A stretch of DNA of 64,000 nucleotides, from NCBI GenBank assembly GCA_029379385.1, contig CM055608.1:26968350-27032349 (forward strand), read 5' to 3'. Both the position numbers and the translations under genes were made by a program. The notes under the pieces are model-generated. The model did not search any database. It was not told the DNA's origin and saw only the letters and a list, made by a program, of their open reading frames with translations. Below, one piece after another: positions 39,266-50,880 of the stretch (positions are counted from its first letter, which is position 1; each line of letters begins with the position of its first letter). Source of the DNA: Quillaja saponaria. Taxonomy: Eukaryota > Streptophyta > Magnoliopsida > Fabales > Quillajaceae.

Positions 39266-39412
39266 ACGGGGGTAGAAATGCAAAGCCATGCTTGGGTGAG
39301 AGTAGTGCTAGTATGGGTGATCACCTTGGAAGTCCTCGTGTTGCACTATTTCCTTCCCCCTTTTAGTCAACCCATCTTATTTGGGATTAAGGCTTTTTGT
39401 TGTTGTTGCTAG
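39266..39412 (+). mobile_element. 5S-rRNA-headed SINE-like retroposon with RTE-type tail
   Basis: Positions 39283-39345 match the 3' half of plant 5S rRNA: ATGCTTGGGTGAGAG, then TATGGGTGATC, then GGAAGTCCTCGTGTTGCA. All three parts of the 5S internal promoter (A box, intermediate element, C box) are present with few changes. A joining segment follows, then GGGATTAAGGCTTTTTG and a (TTG)n run, which is the tail of a common plant LINE/SINE group. The element ends at the splice acceptor CTAG of the MOM1-like exon starting at 39413. Confidence 0.7.
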
Positions 39413-39946
39413 TAATGCAAAGGCAAAAACAATACTTGATGAAGTATCAAGCCCTTGCACATGCCCACAATCTTTGGATTTCAGAAAGACAGCTGCTTCT
39501 TGAGGCTCCAAGGCCTCTTGCAAAGTTTAATAGAAAATTCCAGGTTTAGTTATTTAACATTATTACCTGAACAAAAAAGTGTCCTCATATTGGTTTTTAC
39601 TTTCTTTGTAATTACTGTTTACCAGTTGATTAATTTCTTCATAACTACAATTTACCAGTCCATAAGGTGGAAAAGAGAGTGGAATGTACCTCAGCGTTTG
39701 CTACTCAAAAGTAAGATTGTCTTGCCAAAGCAGAATGAGGAATGCATTGATGGGCATGGCAATGAAACTTCAAGTTGCCATTATCAGTGGCTCATAAAAT
39801 GGACTGCTCTTGGTTATGGGCATGCTACATGGGAGTTAGATGATGCTTCATTTATGACATCACCTGAAGGCAAGAAACTCATAAAAGATTATGAAAGTTG
39901 TCATCAGAGGACAGACAGACTGCAAAATACTTCTAAAGCTGATAAG
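39413..39946 (+). pseudogene. Chromodomain-like exons of the MOM1-like gene
   Basis: The first exon (39413-39542) reads MQRQKQYLMKYQALAHAHN and LLLEAPRPLAKF. The second (39659-39946) reads SIRWKREWNVPQRLL and then YQWLIKWTALGYGHATWEL. Phases agree between these two and with the PHD exon before (39136). The pattern of two chromodomain-like units (KYxxLAHxHNxW and WLIKWxxLGYxxATWE) matches CHD/MOM1-type remodellers, where it lies between the PHD finger and the helicase region. This part is undamaged. Confidence 0.75.
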
Positions 39947-40526
39947 GTGCTTCTGGTTAGCTGACTGAATAAAAATATAATTTATTGCTTGCTGTAGTTT
40001 TTCTTTAATCTGATTCTTACCATTTTTAACACAATATTGGTAGCTTAAAGTTTTACATGCGAAATAATAGAGCATAATTGGAATACTAGGATCCTGGTAT
40101 GCAATCTCTTAGACAACTGAATATTGTGTGCTTTTGATCACAAAAAAAGTGAAAAAAATGATAAATCACAGAAAAGTAAAATATGTTTGGGTTTTTTTAT
40201 GGTAGATGCTGTTCATTGTCAGTTTGTGCAACTTTGTCCTCTTCATTAGTGGAAGTGGACATCTTAATGAGGATGAGTTTTTCAAGAATGCGTCGACAAT
40301 CGACATTGAATTTCTTTAATCCTGATGGATGGTTATATATATTACAGTTTTAACACAACTTTGTTCAATTAAAACAGAATTTAATGAAGTAAAGATCAGG
40401 AGAAATCAAGTAATTATAGTGTGAAGGAAAAAAATGTGGATTATGTCCTGTTTCATTACCACCATTTACCTATTCCACAAAATGAGAATGTTTTATGAGA
40501 AAAGAGTTCACTTGGTGTTAGAAATA

Positions 40527-41669
40527 TGGTTGTTAAAATCCCAATCCAGATCCTAGGATCTTACTATTCTATGATTCAAAAATCCTAAAAGGATCTAGAT
40601 CTTTTATAGTCCCTCAAAGGTAGAATCTTTGTAGGATCGGGAGTGGGATCCCACAGGATCGTGATCTACCTAAGATTTTACGATCCTTGGTGTTTTTTGA
40701 CCTTTTTTGAGTTTTAGGCCTTGATTGTATGTGTTTTCTAAGGCCCAAACAACAAAGCGACTAGTAGTTATCTTCTCTATTGTGTATGGCAAGGAACTTG
40801 CATGCATGGTTACAATTTGAACCGAAATCACCGTTAATAGCTTAAATTTCCTTTCTCTCAATAAATAAAGCCACACTCGTACGGGTTCATTTTTCTATTT
40901 TTTAGGTTCAAAACTCATTCTATGATTAGGAATAAGAGTTTTAGTTTGGGGCTTTTAATTTTTACATTCATTGTTTTTTATGTTGCTTGTTTATGATAAT
41001 ATATTGAAACGCCTAATAGTGGATCCAATGATGTTGTATATGATAATATATCTTCATCATTCTAATTGTCTATTTTGTTTTTTTCTCTTTTATTAGTTGT
41101 GATAGTGGGATATTTGAACATCTTAATGTCGGCTATGTTTATTTAGGCCATATGTTTTATACATTTATGCCATTAAGTTGACATTATTAATGCATTGAAG
41201 TTTTTATTTGATAAACTTTGTGTTTTAGGCAGTGGCGGAGCCACATTTGAGTGGGGTCAATTGACCCCACTAAAGTTTTAAATTTTTTCTAACCTAATGA
41301 ATTTTATAAATTTTGCAAGATATAAGAAAATTTAAAAAATGACCCCACTAAATTTATGAAGCATACATATAGACCCCATATATTTTAACATAATAAATTA
41401 GATTAATTAAATAACTACATATTTTATTATATTAGAATATAATATTAAATCAATAACATTATTTGAAAATATATAAATTATAAATATGCATAATTTTGAT
41501 TTGATACTTACTTTGAATTTTAAGAAATATAGATTCTCTTATTTCATTTTGTTTACTTTTGATATTTGATAGTAAAATAGCTTTTTTTGTAAAAGTTAAA
41601 TGAAAATAAGTAATTCATCAACAGCTTCAATTTTTATTTTTATATATTTTAAAATAATATACAAATTAA

Positions 41670-41700
<31 letters not shown>

Positions 41701-42202
41701 TTTTTGGTGCTCCTCGACTAGTTAACCCTTTTAGTTCGATCTAAGGTAGGCATATTTATGTCAAGATTAAGGAACTTATAACTATTTTACTCCCCATGCC
41801 TCTATTTGAACCTAGGAAGTTAATAAATGGAACACACCTTCTTGATCGTTAGTCCAATCATTTAGAATAAAAATAAAAGAATATAAAAAAAAAATCAAAT
41901 ATTTATAAATATTAAGGGATATTGGAAGAAACTGAATTTTTCTTATGTATGATCTTTATGATAAAATAATTAGTTTTATATATATATATATATAAAAAAC
42001 TAATAAAAATCTGTTAATGAGTTTAAACTAACTAATTTTATATTAAGTATAAATTTTTTTTGACCTCGCTGATAAAATTTCTTGGCTCTGCCATAGGTGT
42101 TTGTCCTATTAGTATAAAACTATGAGAATCTTATGATTCACGATCCAACCCTTGAATGACCTCTAACGATCCTTGGTAGGATCCCGATCTTAACAACCTT
42201 GG
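40527..42202. mobile_element. MULE-like element hosting a nested hAT element
   Basis: The left end (GGTTGTTAAAATCCC) and the reverse complement of the right end (GGTTGTTAAGATCGG) are inverted repeats with repeated GATCC words inside. The flanks TTAGAAATA (40518-40526) and TTAGAATCA (42203-42211) agree at 7 of 9 bases, close to the 9-bp duplication typical of Mutator-like elements. The interior is interrupted by the hAT element at 41230-42097. It lies in the large MOM1-like intron. Confidence 0.55.
41230..42097. mobile_element. hAT/Tip100-like non-autonomous element, nested
   Basis: Starts CAGTGGCGGAGCCA and ends TTGGCTCTGCCATAG, an inverted repeat whose last bases have decayed. The flanks (GTTTTAGG and GTGTTTGT) are only partly alike, so the target duplication is eroded. 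It contains GTCAATTGACCCCAC near its left end and AT-rich filler. It is the same family as the element at 17671-18324. Confidence 0.7.
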
Positions 42203-43424
42203 TTAGAATCATCTGGAATGGATTGTTGAAGAATGATAAAAGTAGTTTCTTGGATTCTTTATGATTGACTGGAGGCTGCAACTAAGTCTTTGGTTATTTT
42301 TGTGGGCTACGTTAGTTGTGTTATTCCTGGGATTTACCAGCATGCATGATCTTAGGAGCAGCAAAGTTGAAACCTTAAAGTTGGAAGAACTTAAACTTTA
42401 AAAACACAGGACAAGACTCTTGACAATTGTGATGTTTTTTGCTTGAATTCCGTGGAAGGCCTCAAACTAAAAGACAGTTATCTGAATTTCTGCTTCACTT
42501 CCTATTACTTCTTCGCTTACTTACTTCTCAGGTGTTAAAGCTGCATTTCTTCATTTCTACTCTTTTGCGCGCTTGTTTATTCTTACTGCTAAAGTAAACA
42601 TTCCAATACATTTTTGTGTCTGAATATTATCTCTGACATTGATCACTTCAAGCATTATTGTATAAGTTTCTAGTTCTCCTCAGGCTCTTCAATACCTACA
42701 CAAGATGTGTCCAAGTTGTGTGTTATGTAAACATTTCTCCATTCTCTAATTAGAAGTTTGTTGTTGCTGTAGGACTGAAAAGTTTCCTTTCCTGAATTGT
42801 CAGAGTTGTCATGTGGAGAATCGCCTGGATTATACAATCGCCATGTAAGTTATGTGAACAAGCTTTGTCTGTGTTGGCAAAAAGGCCAGAGGGTGGTTGT
42901 TATGGATGACTGTGTAGACCAGGTCAGTTTCTTATCTTCCTCTCTCTGTATATATATATATATATATACAGTATCTACATACATACATATATATATATAT
43001 ATAGATATATATATATAAGTCGCTCTCTCTTTCTATTCTTTCAGATGGGTCGGTTGGGGGTGTTAAAAAGTCCTCACCATCAAGTCTCTCATTTTTGTCT
43101 AAGACTGCTGTATTAGAACTGTAGAAGTTAGACATTTTCTTTTTAACTTCTTATCCTTGTTCCCTTAACCTGGGTAGTTATGTGTTTATGCTTTTTGGGC
43201 ACACTTACCTTTTTCTGTAGATTTATATGGTAAATACTTAATGAACACATGTCACTTAACCCCTTGATCTTATGATGACCCAGGTATTTGATCTGAAAAG
43301 ATAAGATATGCTTTTTATGACTTCAAACTTTTAAAACCAAAGAGATTATATCTCGCTTGCATATTTCACTAGATTTTGCTTTACATTTATGATTTATGTA
43401 GACCATCATTAGAGTTACCTACTT

Positions 43425-43530
43425 CTTTTTGAGAAGTAACAATTCATAAAAACACCACCAGAGGGGTGAACCCAAGTACACGAGATATACAAGGTTCACC
43501 TCCTAAAAGATTAAAGAAACAAAAAAGAAA
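43425..43530. mobile_element. Possible retroposon fragment in a MOM1-like intron
   Basis: The words GGGGTGAACCCAAGTAC and ACGAGATATACAAG resemble a short dispersed repeat often seen in introns of woody eudicots. No ends or target duplication can be drawn, so this is a weak call. Confidence 0.3.
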
Positions 43531-44071
43531 AACAAAAAGAACACAGCATTGAGTTTCCTACTTGCCCTTGCAACTTCTCATATTTTAAAGTAGCAATATA
43601 TGCATTTGTGTCCATATTAGCAAAACAATGTCAGATAGTTAGCATATTTTTTAGAGAACAATGTCAGATAGCAAAATTATGACCCTGAAAAATTTACCAG
43701 CAGAAATATGGACATTATTAAGTATTCAACTGCATCTACATTATTAAGTGTTCAACTACATCTACAGGTGTTTAGAGTCTGGGATGCATGAGATGCAACA
43801 GCTCTGTAGGTTTACTGCAGCTACATAGCCAATACTATCTTAGGTCATTTTTCCTTTTTTTCTTTAATGGGTGAATTACATGCACTCACTCATCTGGTGG
43901 GTTTTGAAAACATTACCTTTCCCTCCTCCATGGTCTAAATGGAAGTTGGTAAAGACCAACTGGTCATAGCTGGTTGCCTGGGTTAGTTTTTCTGTCAAAG
44001 GTTGTCTCTGTTTGTGAGCATGCTGTGCTGTGTTAACCCCCTGTGAGATCCAAAAGAAAGGATACTCTACT

Positions 44072-44125
44072 CAACTAAGCCTTAAAATCCAAACTAGTTG
44101 GGGTCGACTATATGAAAAAGGATAT
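44072..44125 (-). mobile_element. RTE-type LINE/SINE tail fragment
   Basis: ACTAAGCCTTAAAATCC followed by AACTAGTTGGGGTCGACT is the reverse complement of the widespread plant tail that reads GGGATTAAGGCTT. It is the same tail type as that of the 5S-headed element at 39266-39412, but in the other orientation and without the 5S part. Confidence 0.55.
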
Positions 44126-45381
44126 GGAGATCAAAAAATAGGAAAATAAATTCTGCAATTGTTAGAGAATAATGCAGATTAGGACTTGAAAAGAAATCTG
44201 ATTCATTGTTTACCTGAATTAGCAGGAGCGGGTTGAAGGTGATATTGTTCGTATTATCTCTACGGTGTGCTGTAGAGAGGCCTATTCTCATTGTATCAAC
44301 TTCTACTGCTCTCTCTATGTGGGAAGCAGAGTTCTTACATTTGGCACCATCTGCCAACTTGGTAGTTTACAAGGGGAAAAGAGATGTCCAGAGAAGCATT
44401 AGATCATTGGAATTCTATAAAGATGATGGTCAGATAATGTTTCAAGTATTGTTGTCCTCTTCTGACATTATTGTTGAGGTATATTTTAAATTTCCTGATA
44501 AATGATCTGTTAAGATCTAGAAAGATAACTTTCTAGGATTTTTGGGATGAATCTTCCTTAACAAGAAATTTTCCTAAACTCTGTCTATTCTTTTGTTAAA
44601 TGTTATGCTTTAATTCATTATAAACAGTACCTTATCTTAAGTGGATAGAGTCATAGCTTGCTTTGTGAGATCAGTCTCCTATTGTTACATGAATATATGT
44701 AATATATAGACCGTTGTATATGTGTACATTTATGTGTTTGTGTTCTTTTGCTTTGTCCCATTATACAGGATATACAGGCACTTGGAACACATTGGATGGG
44801 AAGCAATAATAATAGATGAGTGCCAGCACCCCAAAATGTTTAGGCATTTTGACCATTTCAAGATTTTGGCTGCTGATATTAGGCTTCTTCTTGTTAGTGG
44901 ACAAATCAAGGTATTCTTGTTTCTATTTTTCATTTTCAGTTCTATATTATCTTTTGACACTTGCTAATTGATGAGATTTCCAGGAACACGCAGCTGATTA
45001 TTTCAACCTGCTTTCCCTCCTTGATCCTAAATTTGATGGGTTAGAAAGCTATAAAATGGGCAGTGACTTCAATGATAGCATCTCCAAATTGAAGAGAAAA
45101 CTTGCCCAGTATGTGGTATTTGAGTGCAAGTTAGGGTCCTCTACGTTTGCAGAGTATTGGGTTCCTGTACAGCTTTCCAATTTGCAACTTGAGCAGTATT
45201 GTTCTATGCTTCTTTCAAACTCGATTCTCTTATGCTCAAACCTGAAGAATGACTCAGCCGATGCTCTCCGTGTCCTTATCATCTCAACAAGGAAGGTAGG
45301 TAAAATCTGTAAAACAGCACTTTGTACCTTCTACTCAAGCTTTATTCTTCCAGTGGTATCTCTTTAACTGTAATAAATATG

Positions 45382-45629
45382 TAGAAACACGTATGTTTTT
45401 GTATTTCTATCTATTTTTCTTATTGCAGAAGACTCAATATATACAGCTTAGGAACTAATTACAAAGGAGAAAATCTCTCCAAATTTTACCTAAAATAAAA
45501 CACCACAAATCTCTCATAATCACCCATAATTACTGACCCTTAATTCTAGGGATTTGATTAGTTACAATCTTTCCATAGGTCAACTAACAGATTATAACAA
45601 GATAATAATAAACTTAAATACTAACAACA
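45382..45629 (-). repeat. 3' LTR of the truncated copia element
   Basis: Directly after the polypurine tract the minus strand starts TGTTGTTAG or TGTTAG and runs about 200-250 bases to a CA end, either at ~45425 (CTTCTGCA) or ~45381 (TTCTACA). With no second LTR the exact end cannot be settled. Confidence 0.55.
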
Positions 45630-48600
45630 CCCCCCCTCAAGCTAGGTCATAAATGTTAATGAGACCCAGTTTGGAAATCATTGATTCAAACATAACTCTT
45701 GATAAAGCCTTAGTAAAGAAGCTGTCTGACTTGCTGTGGGAATGTATAACAACTCTACAGTCTTGTCTTCAATCCTTTCTTTGATGAAATGTCGATCTAT
45801 TTCGACATGCTTCGTTCTATCATGGTGCACCGGATCTTTGGCCATGCAAATGGCAGACTGGTTGTCACACATAATGGTTACCAGTTCCTTGATTTCCATC
45901 TTCAGCTCCCTTATCAATTTTCTTAACCATAAGCCTTCACATAATCCATGCATAACAGATCTTAACTCGGATTCTGCACTGCTCCGAGCAATAGCTGTTT
46001 GCTTTTTACTCTTCCAACTAACTAGGTTTCCCTATAGAAATGCACAATATCCTGAGGTGGACCTTCGGTCTATTGGGGATCCAGCCCAATCTGCATCTGT
46101 AAATATTTTCAAGTCTGTATCTGTGTTTTTCTTGAAATATAAACCTCTGCCCAGTGCCATTTTTAAGTATCTCAATATCCTATACACCCCATTTAGGTGC
46201 TCTTCTCTAGGATCGTTCATAAATTGGCTTAGTGCCCTAATGGAATGGCTTATGTCTGAACGAGTATGAGATAAATACAGCAGTCTTCTAACTAATCTCT
46301 GATATCTTCCTTTATCCACAGCAGCACTGTAACCATTAACATTGAACTTCGCAGTTTGTTCCATTAGTGTCTCACTAGGATTGCAATCTAGCATATTGGT
46401 TTCCTTTAATAAATCCAAAGTGTATTTTCTCTGTGAAACTGAAATACCTTTGCTGGTTCTTCCTATCTCCATGCCTAGGAAGTATCTTAACTCTCCGAGA
46501 TCCTTGATTTCGAACACGTGCTAGATAGCTCTTCATCCGCTTGATTTCATCCTCACTATTTCCAGTTAGGATGATATCATCAACATAAACACTCAAAATA
46601 ACCTTTTTACCGTCTGATAGGTGCTTTATAAACAGAGTATGATCTGCATTACTCTGCCTATACCCAACTTCTGTTACAGCCTTTGTAAACCTCGCAAACC
46701 ATGCTCTTTGAGATTGCTTGAGTCTATAAAAGGACTTTTGCAGTTTACAAACTTCTCCTACCTTTGTTGTTTTTTCTAAACCTGTTGGAACATCCATATA
46801 CACCTCTTCCTCAAGTTCTCCATTCAAGAAGGCATTTTTCACATCCATTTGATGTAGTTTCCAGTCCAAGTTTGCAGCTAGAGATAGTAATACCCGAGCA
46901 GTATTAAGTTTAGCCACATGAGCGAATGTCTCCTGATAATCTATGCCATATGATTGGGTGAACCCTTTTGCTACTAGGCGAGCCTTAAACCTATCAATAC
47001 TGCCATCTGCCTTGTGTTTGATGGTAAATATCCATTTGCTGCCTACTGTTTTCTTCCCCACAGGTAGTTGAGTGATCTTCCACGTTTCATTTTCTCTAAG
47101 GCATCTAACTCGTCTTTTACTGCCTTTCTCCTTCGTGAGTCTTTCAAAGCCTCATGAATTGTGGCAGGAATTGTAGCTTCTATCAAATTTGTAGTGAATG
47201 CTTTAAAGCCGGCTGAAAGTTTTCCATAGGAGATATAATTTCCTATAGGATACCTGGGCTGGTTCTTGCATGCTCTAACCCCTTTTCTTAGTGCAATAGG
47301 TAAGTGTAAATTAGCATCTTCAAAAAATTCCTCGCTTACCACTTCCTCAGTTTCAGTACCCCCGGTTATCTGTTATGACTTCTTGGCAGTTTTGAGGCAT
47401 TTGTACAGATTCTTCTCCTCTTTGAGCTTTATTCCTACGCTGATAGACAAGTAATTTTGGTTCTGTGTGTGTTTTAAGGTTACTATGTTCCTCTCTAGCA
47501 TCTGTGTTTAGGCTGTTTTGTTGCTCTCCAGGTTCTGTCTCTTTGGTTTATGTATTTTCCTCTTCAAACTGACTCTGTTTGCTCACTGTACTCTCGGGTT
47601 CAATTGGTTCAAAGAGATCTAGAGGTGGACTTGGTGATCTTGACTCACTCTCCTGATTTTTAGGATAAAATGGATGATTCTTAAAGAAAGTAACATCCAT
47701 AGAAATAAAAAACCTTTTCTTCTCAGGAGAATAACACTTATACCCTTTCTGACTTGCAGAGTACCCTAGAAAAATGCACTTTAGTGCTCTAGGATCAAGT
47801 TTATTTATGAACCGAGCATGTATGTGAACAAATGCAGTGCATCCAAACACCCTAGCAGGAATATGTGAGATTAATGTGTTGGTTGGGAATGACATTTGCA
47901 GAGTGTGGATAGGTGTTTTGAAGTTTAGAACTCTAGATGGAAGCTTATTGATCAAGTAAGTAGCTGTTAGAACAGCCTCACCCCAGAAATATTTAGGGAC
48001 ATTGTTTTCAAACATGAGTGATCTTGCTACCTCTAGAAGATGTCTATTTTTCCTCTCTGACACACCATTTTGTTGTGGTGTGTCTATGCATGAACTTTGG
48101 TGAATAATACCTTATTTTTCGAAAAATTCATTTAAGAGAGACTTTAAATATTATGTCCCATTGTCAGTTCTAAGAACTTTGATTTTGGTTTGAAATTGGG
48201 TAAGAATCATTCTGTGAAAATTTTGAAACAAACGAGCAACATCAGATTTTTCTTTCATGAGATATACCCAAGTAACCCGTGTGTGATCATCAATAAATAA
48301 AACGAACCATTTCGAACCCGAAATGTTATTGACTCTTATAGGCCCCCAAACATCACTATGTATCATAGAAAAATGATGAGTTTGTATGTGTGGATGAGAT
48401 TGGTATGTGTTTCTAGTGTGTTTGGATAACATGCAAGTTTCACAACTAAATGAGTCTTTCATTTTATTGATACTCAATGAAGGAAAAAGTTTCTCAAGAT
48501 ACATTAAGCTTGGATGACCTAATCTAAGATGCCATAGTTTCACTGCATATTTATTTTGAAAACTAACTTGTAAACCTAACTTAGCACACTTACTAGAATG

Positions 48601-48718
48601 TCTATCAGCACTAGATGTTACTCGTAGAATATAGAGTCCGAATTGATTCTCAGCACTGCCAATTGTCCTCCCAGATTTCCAGTCCTGAAATTTGCACAAA
48701 TCACCAGAAAAATTAATT

Positions 48719-48782
48719 AGATAGGGTCTGTCCTTAGTCATTTTATTTACGGACAGAAGATAGGGTCTGTCCTTAGTCATTC
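48719..48782 (-). repeat. 39-bp tandem duplication at the copia truncation point
   Basis: The words ATAGGGTCTGTCCTTAGTCA occur at 48721 and again 39-40 bases later, so the encoded MTKDRPYL is duplicated. It sits at the very end of the recognisable element, next to the breakpoint. Confidence 0.8.
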
Positions 48783-48785
48783 TTT

Positions 48786-49823
48786 TGGAGATGAAGAGCT
48801 GTGGATTAAGAGTTATAATCCTTTTTCAGGTTGCCAGCTTCGTCACGTCCTTTCATATTTAAATGTGTCTTTTGATGACGAGTTTTCACCCCCTTCAATA
48901 CCTTCCTGCATTGTGCAAAACCTCATTTATGTTTCCATTTAATAAGTAACTTTGTTTTTGTCATTACATGTCTGGCTGTCCCACTATGGTGTGTCATGCT
49001 ATCAATATGGCCCTGAATCGGATTATGTATTGTTTTGATTGTATAATTCTTGTACCTCAATTAAGATTATGTTGGACTACTTTGGCTTCTTTTGAAGCTT
49101 TAAAGTTTACCTCAGAGCCAATGTTCATTAGATTACTGGTTTTGAATCTTATTACTTTTTTGCCACTAGAATTTCAGGAAAAAAAGTCCATTGGTTGGAA
49201 TCTTCTAGATGGTTTAGGAGATCTTTTGTACTTCAGCAATGATATACAAGAACTTCAAAAAATGAGCCAATTTTACTGCAAGTTATGCAGAAGTTCAATT
49301 TGGTATTTCTTTTCACTGGGTGCTTCTATATTCTACTGAGAAAATCATCAAGTATGGTACTTGTTAAGAACATCAAGATGATTTTTGGAAAAATCAACTT
49401 CTTGCATTGTGTGCGTCTGTAAATGCTTTTAGAATCAGCTAGCCCTTTTCTCTTTGTCCTAAACCTCTTGTAGCTTCTCACAGCAACAGACGTCTTACTA
49501 ACCACAGGAATAATTAATGGGGCTGCCCTAGTGTCCTTGTTCCCTTGCTGAACTCGGTTACTGAAAATAAAAAAGGTAGGCAATGCAAGAAGCATCAGTG
49601 TCTAGCTCAATTTCTTCAGAGATTTCTGGTAATATTGGTACATTATGCAACTATTTTCAGGCATTAGAAACTATGAACATTTCTGTTTTTAATTAAAATT
49701 TGCATCAATCGATGGTTATTAATGGTTGTATACTGCAAACATCATGTTAAAGACTGTCATATTCATATATTTCGACTGCTTAGGTTTGTGTTCTCTCATT
49801 TTGAATTTTTCAACATGACAGTC
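48786..49823. other. Unassigned stretch between the copia breakpoint and the next MOM1-like exon
   Basis: The family's exon carrying the CCDHPY motif and the following ~55 residues should be here or inside the copia region, but I cannot find it in any frame. A short TTTTCAG-preceded segment at 48835-48920 could be a remnant exon of unknown origin. The last 200 bases look like ordinary intron before the acceptor ACAG at 49820-49823. Confidence 0.4.
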
Positions 49824-50770
49824 CCTTGGTGTCTCTGGACGGTTTGGCATTGGAGACATTCTGGATGACTTTGTCAGGCAAAGATTTGGGATAGATTACT
49901 ATGTGCGTATTGATAGAGGATGTATTCTTTCAAAGAAGCAAGCTGCTCTAGACATGTTCAATGCAAAAGGGAGTAGGCAATTTCTATTATTGATTGAAAA
50001 CCATGCTTGTCTCTCAAGTGTTAAGCTTTCCTTGGTGGACATCATTATACTGTTTGACAGTGATTGGGATCCACTAAATGACCTAAGAGCCCTCCAAAGA
50101 ATCTCTATCAGTTCACAATGTGAACAATTAAAAGTATTAAGATTATATTCATATTGTACCATTGAAGAGAAGGTTTTGATTCTTGCAAAAAAGGGGTTGG
50201 CTCTTGAGAGCAATGTGCAGTTGATAAACCATACTACTTCTCATTCTCTGCTAATTTGGGGTGCTTCCTATCTTTTCAGTAAGCTTGATGACTTCCATGG
50301 TCGTGATGCAGTTTCAGCTTCAAACATTTCCTGTGAACTGTTACTTTTGAATGATGTGCTATGTGAATTATCAACAGAATTGCCTCGAGGAGGTGACAAG
50401 AATGACTGTCATGGCCGTTCAATCATGTCAAAAGTGGAGCAGCATGAAGGATTGTATACCAAAAACATGTCACTTCTAGGAGAAAGGGAAATGAAAACAA
50501 CTGACAAGGAACTATCCATCTCTATCTGGACAAATCTGATTAAGGGAAGGCATCCTTGGTGGAAATTTTTGCCTGGGTCATCTCAGAGGGTCAGGAAAAA
50601 AGTTAAAAACTTTTATCACTGAAGAGAAGAATCTGAAATTGAAAATGTTAATGTTACAAGAAAAATCAGGAAGGTTTCCAAGAATGATATTGATCCTATA
50701 AATCGAAAATCAAGGTTGAAGGATGACACAAAAAGTGTTAGAAAGGCGAGCAAATTGACTGGTAGACCCA
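49824..50770 (+). pseudogene. Helicase C-lobe exon of the MOM1-like gene, with in-frame stop
   Basis: The exon reads SLGVSGRFGIGDILDDFV, RIDRGCILSKKQAAL, FLLLIENHACL, IILFDSDWDPLNDLRAL and YSYCTIEEKVL, then LLIWGASYLFSKLDDFHG. This is a MOM1-type degenerate helicase C-lobe and its linker. A TGA interrupts it at 50620-50622. The same frame then stays open and acidic/basic (EESEIE, RKIRKVSKND) to a plausible donor at ~50760, so the stop looks acquired rather than natural. Confidence 0.7.
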
Positions 50771-50880
50771 GTTATTGATCCTATATATCTTCCTTTTGTT
50801 TTTACCTTTTCCCAAGATTTCTTCTGTTCAGGGCGTCTTCAAATTGAAGCTTCTCTGATTCAGTTTTTTCCTTGTCCACA

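Larger units (their letters stand above)
42804..45294 (+). pseudogene. SNF2-like N-lobe exons of the MOM1-like gene, two frameshifts
   Basis: Exons 42804-42922, 44226-44479, ~44769-44911 and 44985-45294 carry MOM1-type SNF2 sequence: CWQKGQRVVVMDD, ILIVSTSTALSMWEAEF, WEAIIIDECQ and RLLLVSGQIK. They continue with YWVPVQLSNLQLEQYC and ALRVLIISTRK. As in MOM1, there is no GKT nucleotide loop, and DECQ replaces DEAH. Two lesions stand out. At ~44235 the family frame cannot be reached from the preceding exon by any nearby acceptor, consistent with a 2-base loss. At ~44785 the reading DIQAL then EHIGWEA needs removal of one G. Each alone would truncate the protein. Confidence 0.75.
45382..48785 (-). 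mobile_element. Ty1/copia retrotransposon, 5'-truncated and frameshifted
   Basis: Read on the minus strand, this has an integrase core (zinc motif HLRLGH...CETC; catalytic Asp in HSDVWGP and LRTDNGT) at about 48780-47550. Reverse transcriptase with YVDDIIL follows at 47061-46375, then RNase H with DNQSAI and KHVEIDRHF at about 46500-45678. A polypurine tract (GAGGGGGGTG, 45629-45638 region) follows, then an LTR-like start (TGTTAGTATTTAAG). The coding region is split over several frames, so it is dead. There is no gag, no protease, no second LTR and no primer site: the 5' half is gone beyond ~48785. It lies between MOM1-like exons 45294 and 49824. Confidence 0.88.

Noticed and set aside
39283..39345. 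Functional 5S rRNA gene
   Set aside because: Only the 3' half is present, with no T-run terminator directly after it, and it is fused to a retroposon tail.
42932..43018. Open frames of repeated Ile-Tyr
   Set aside because: Translation of a (TA)n microsatellite.
45736..46269. 177-residue + strand open frame
   Set aside because: It lies opposite the copia reverse transcriptase/RNase H region and shows no features of its own.
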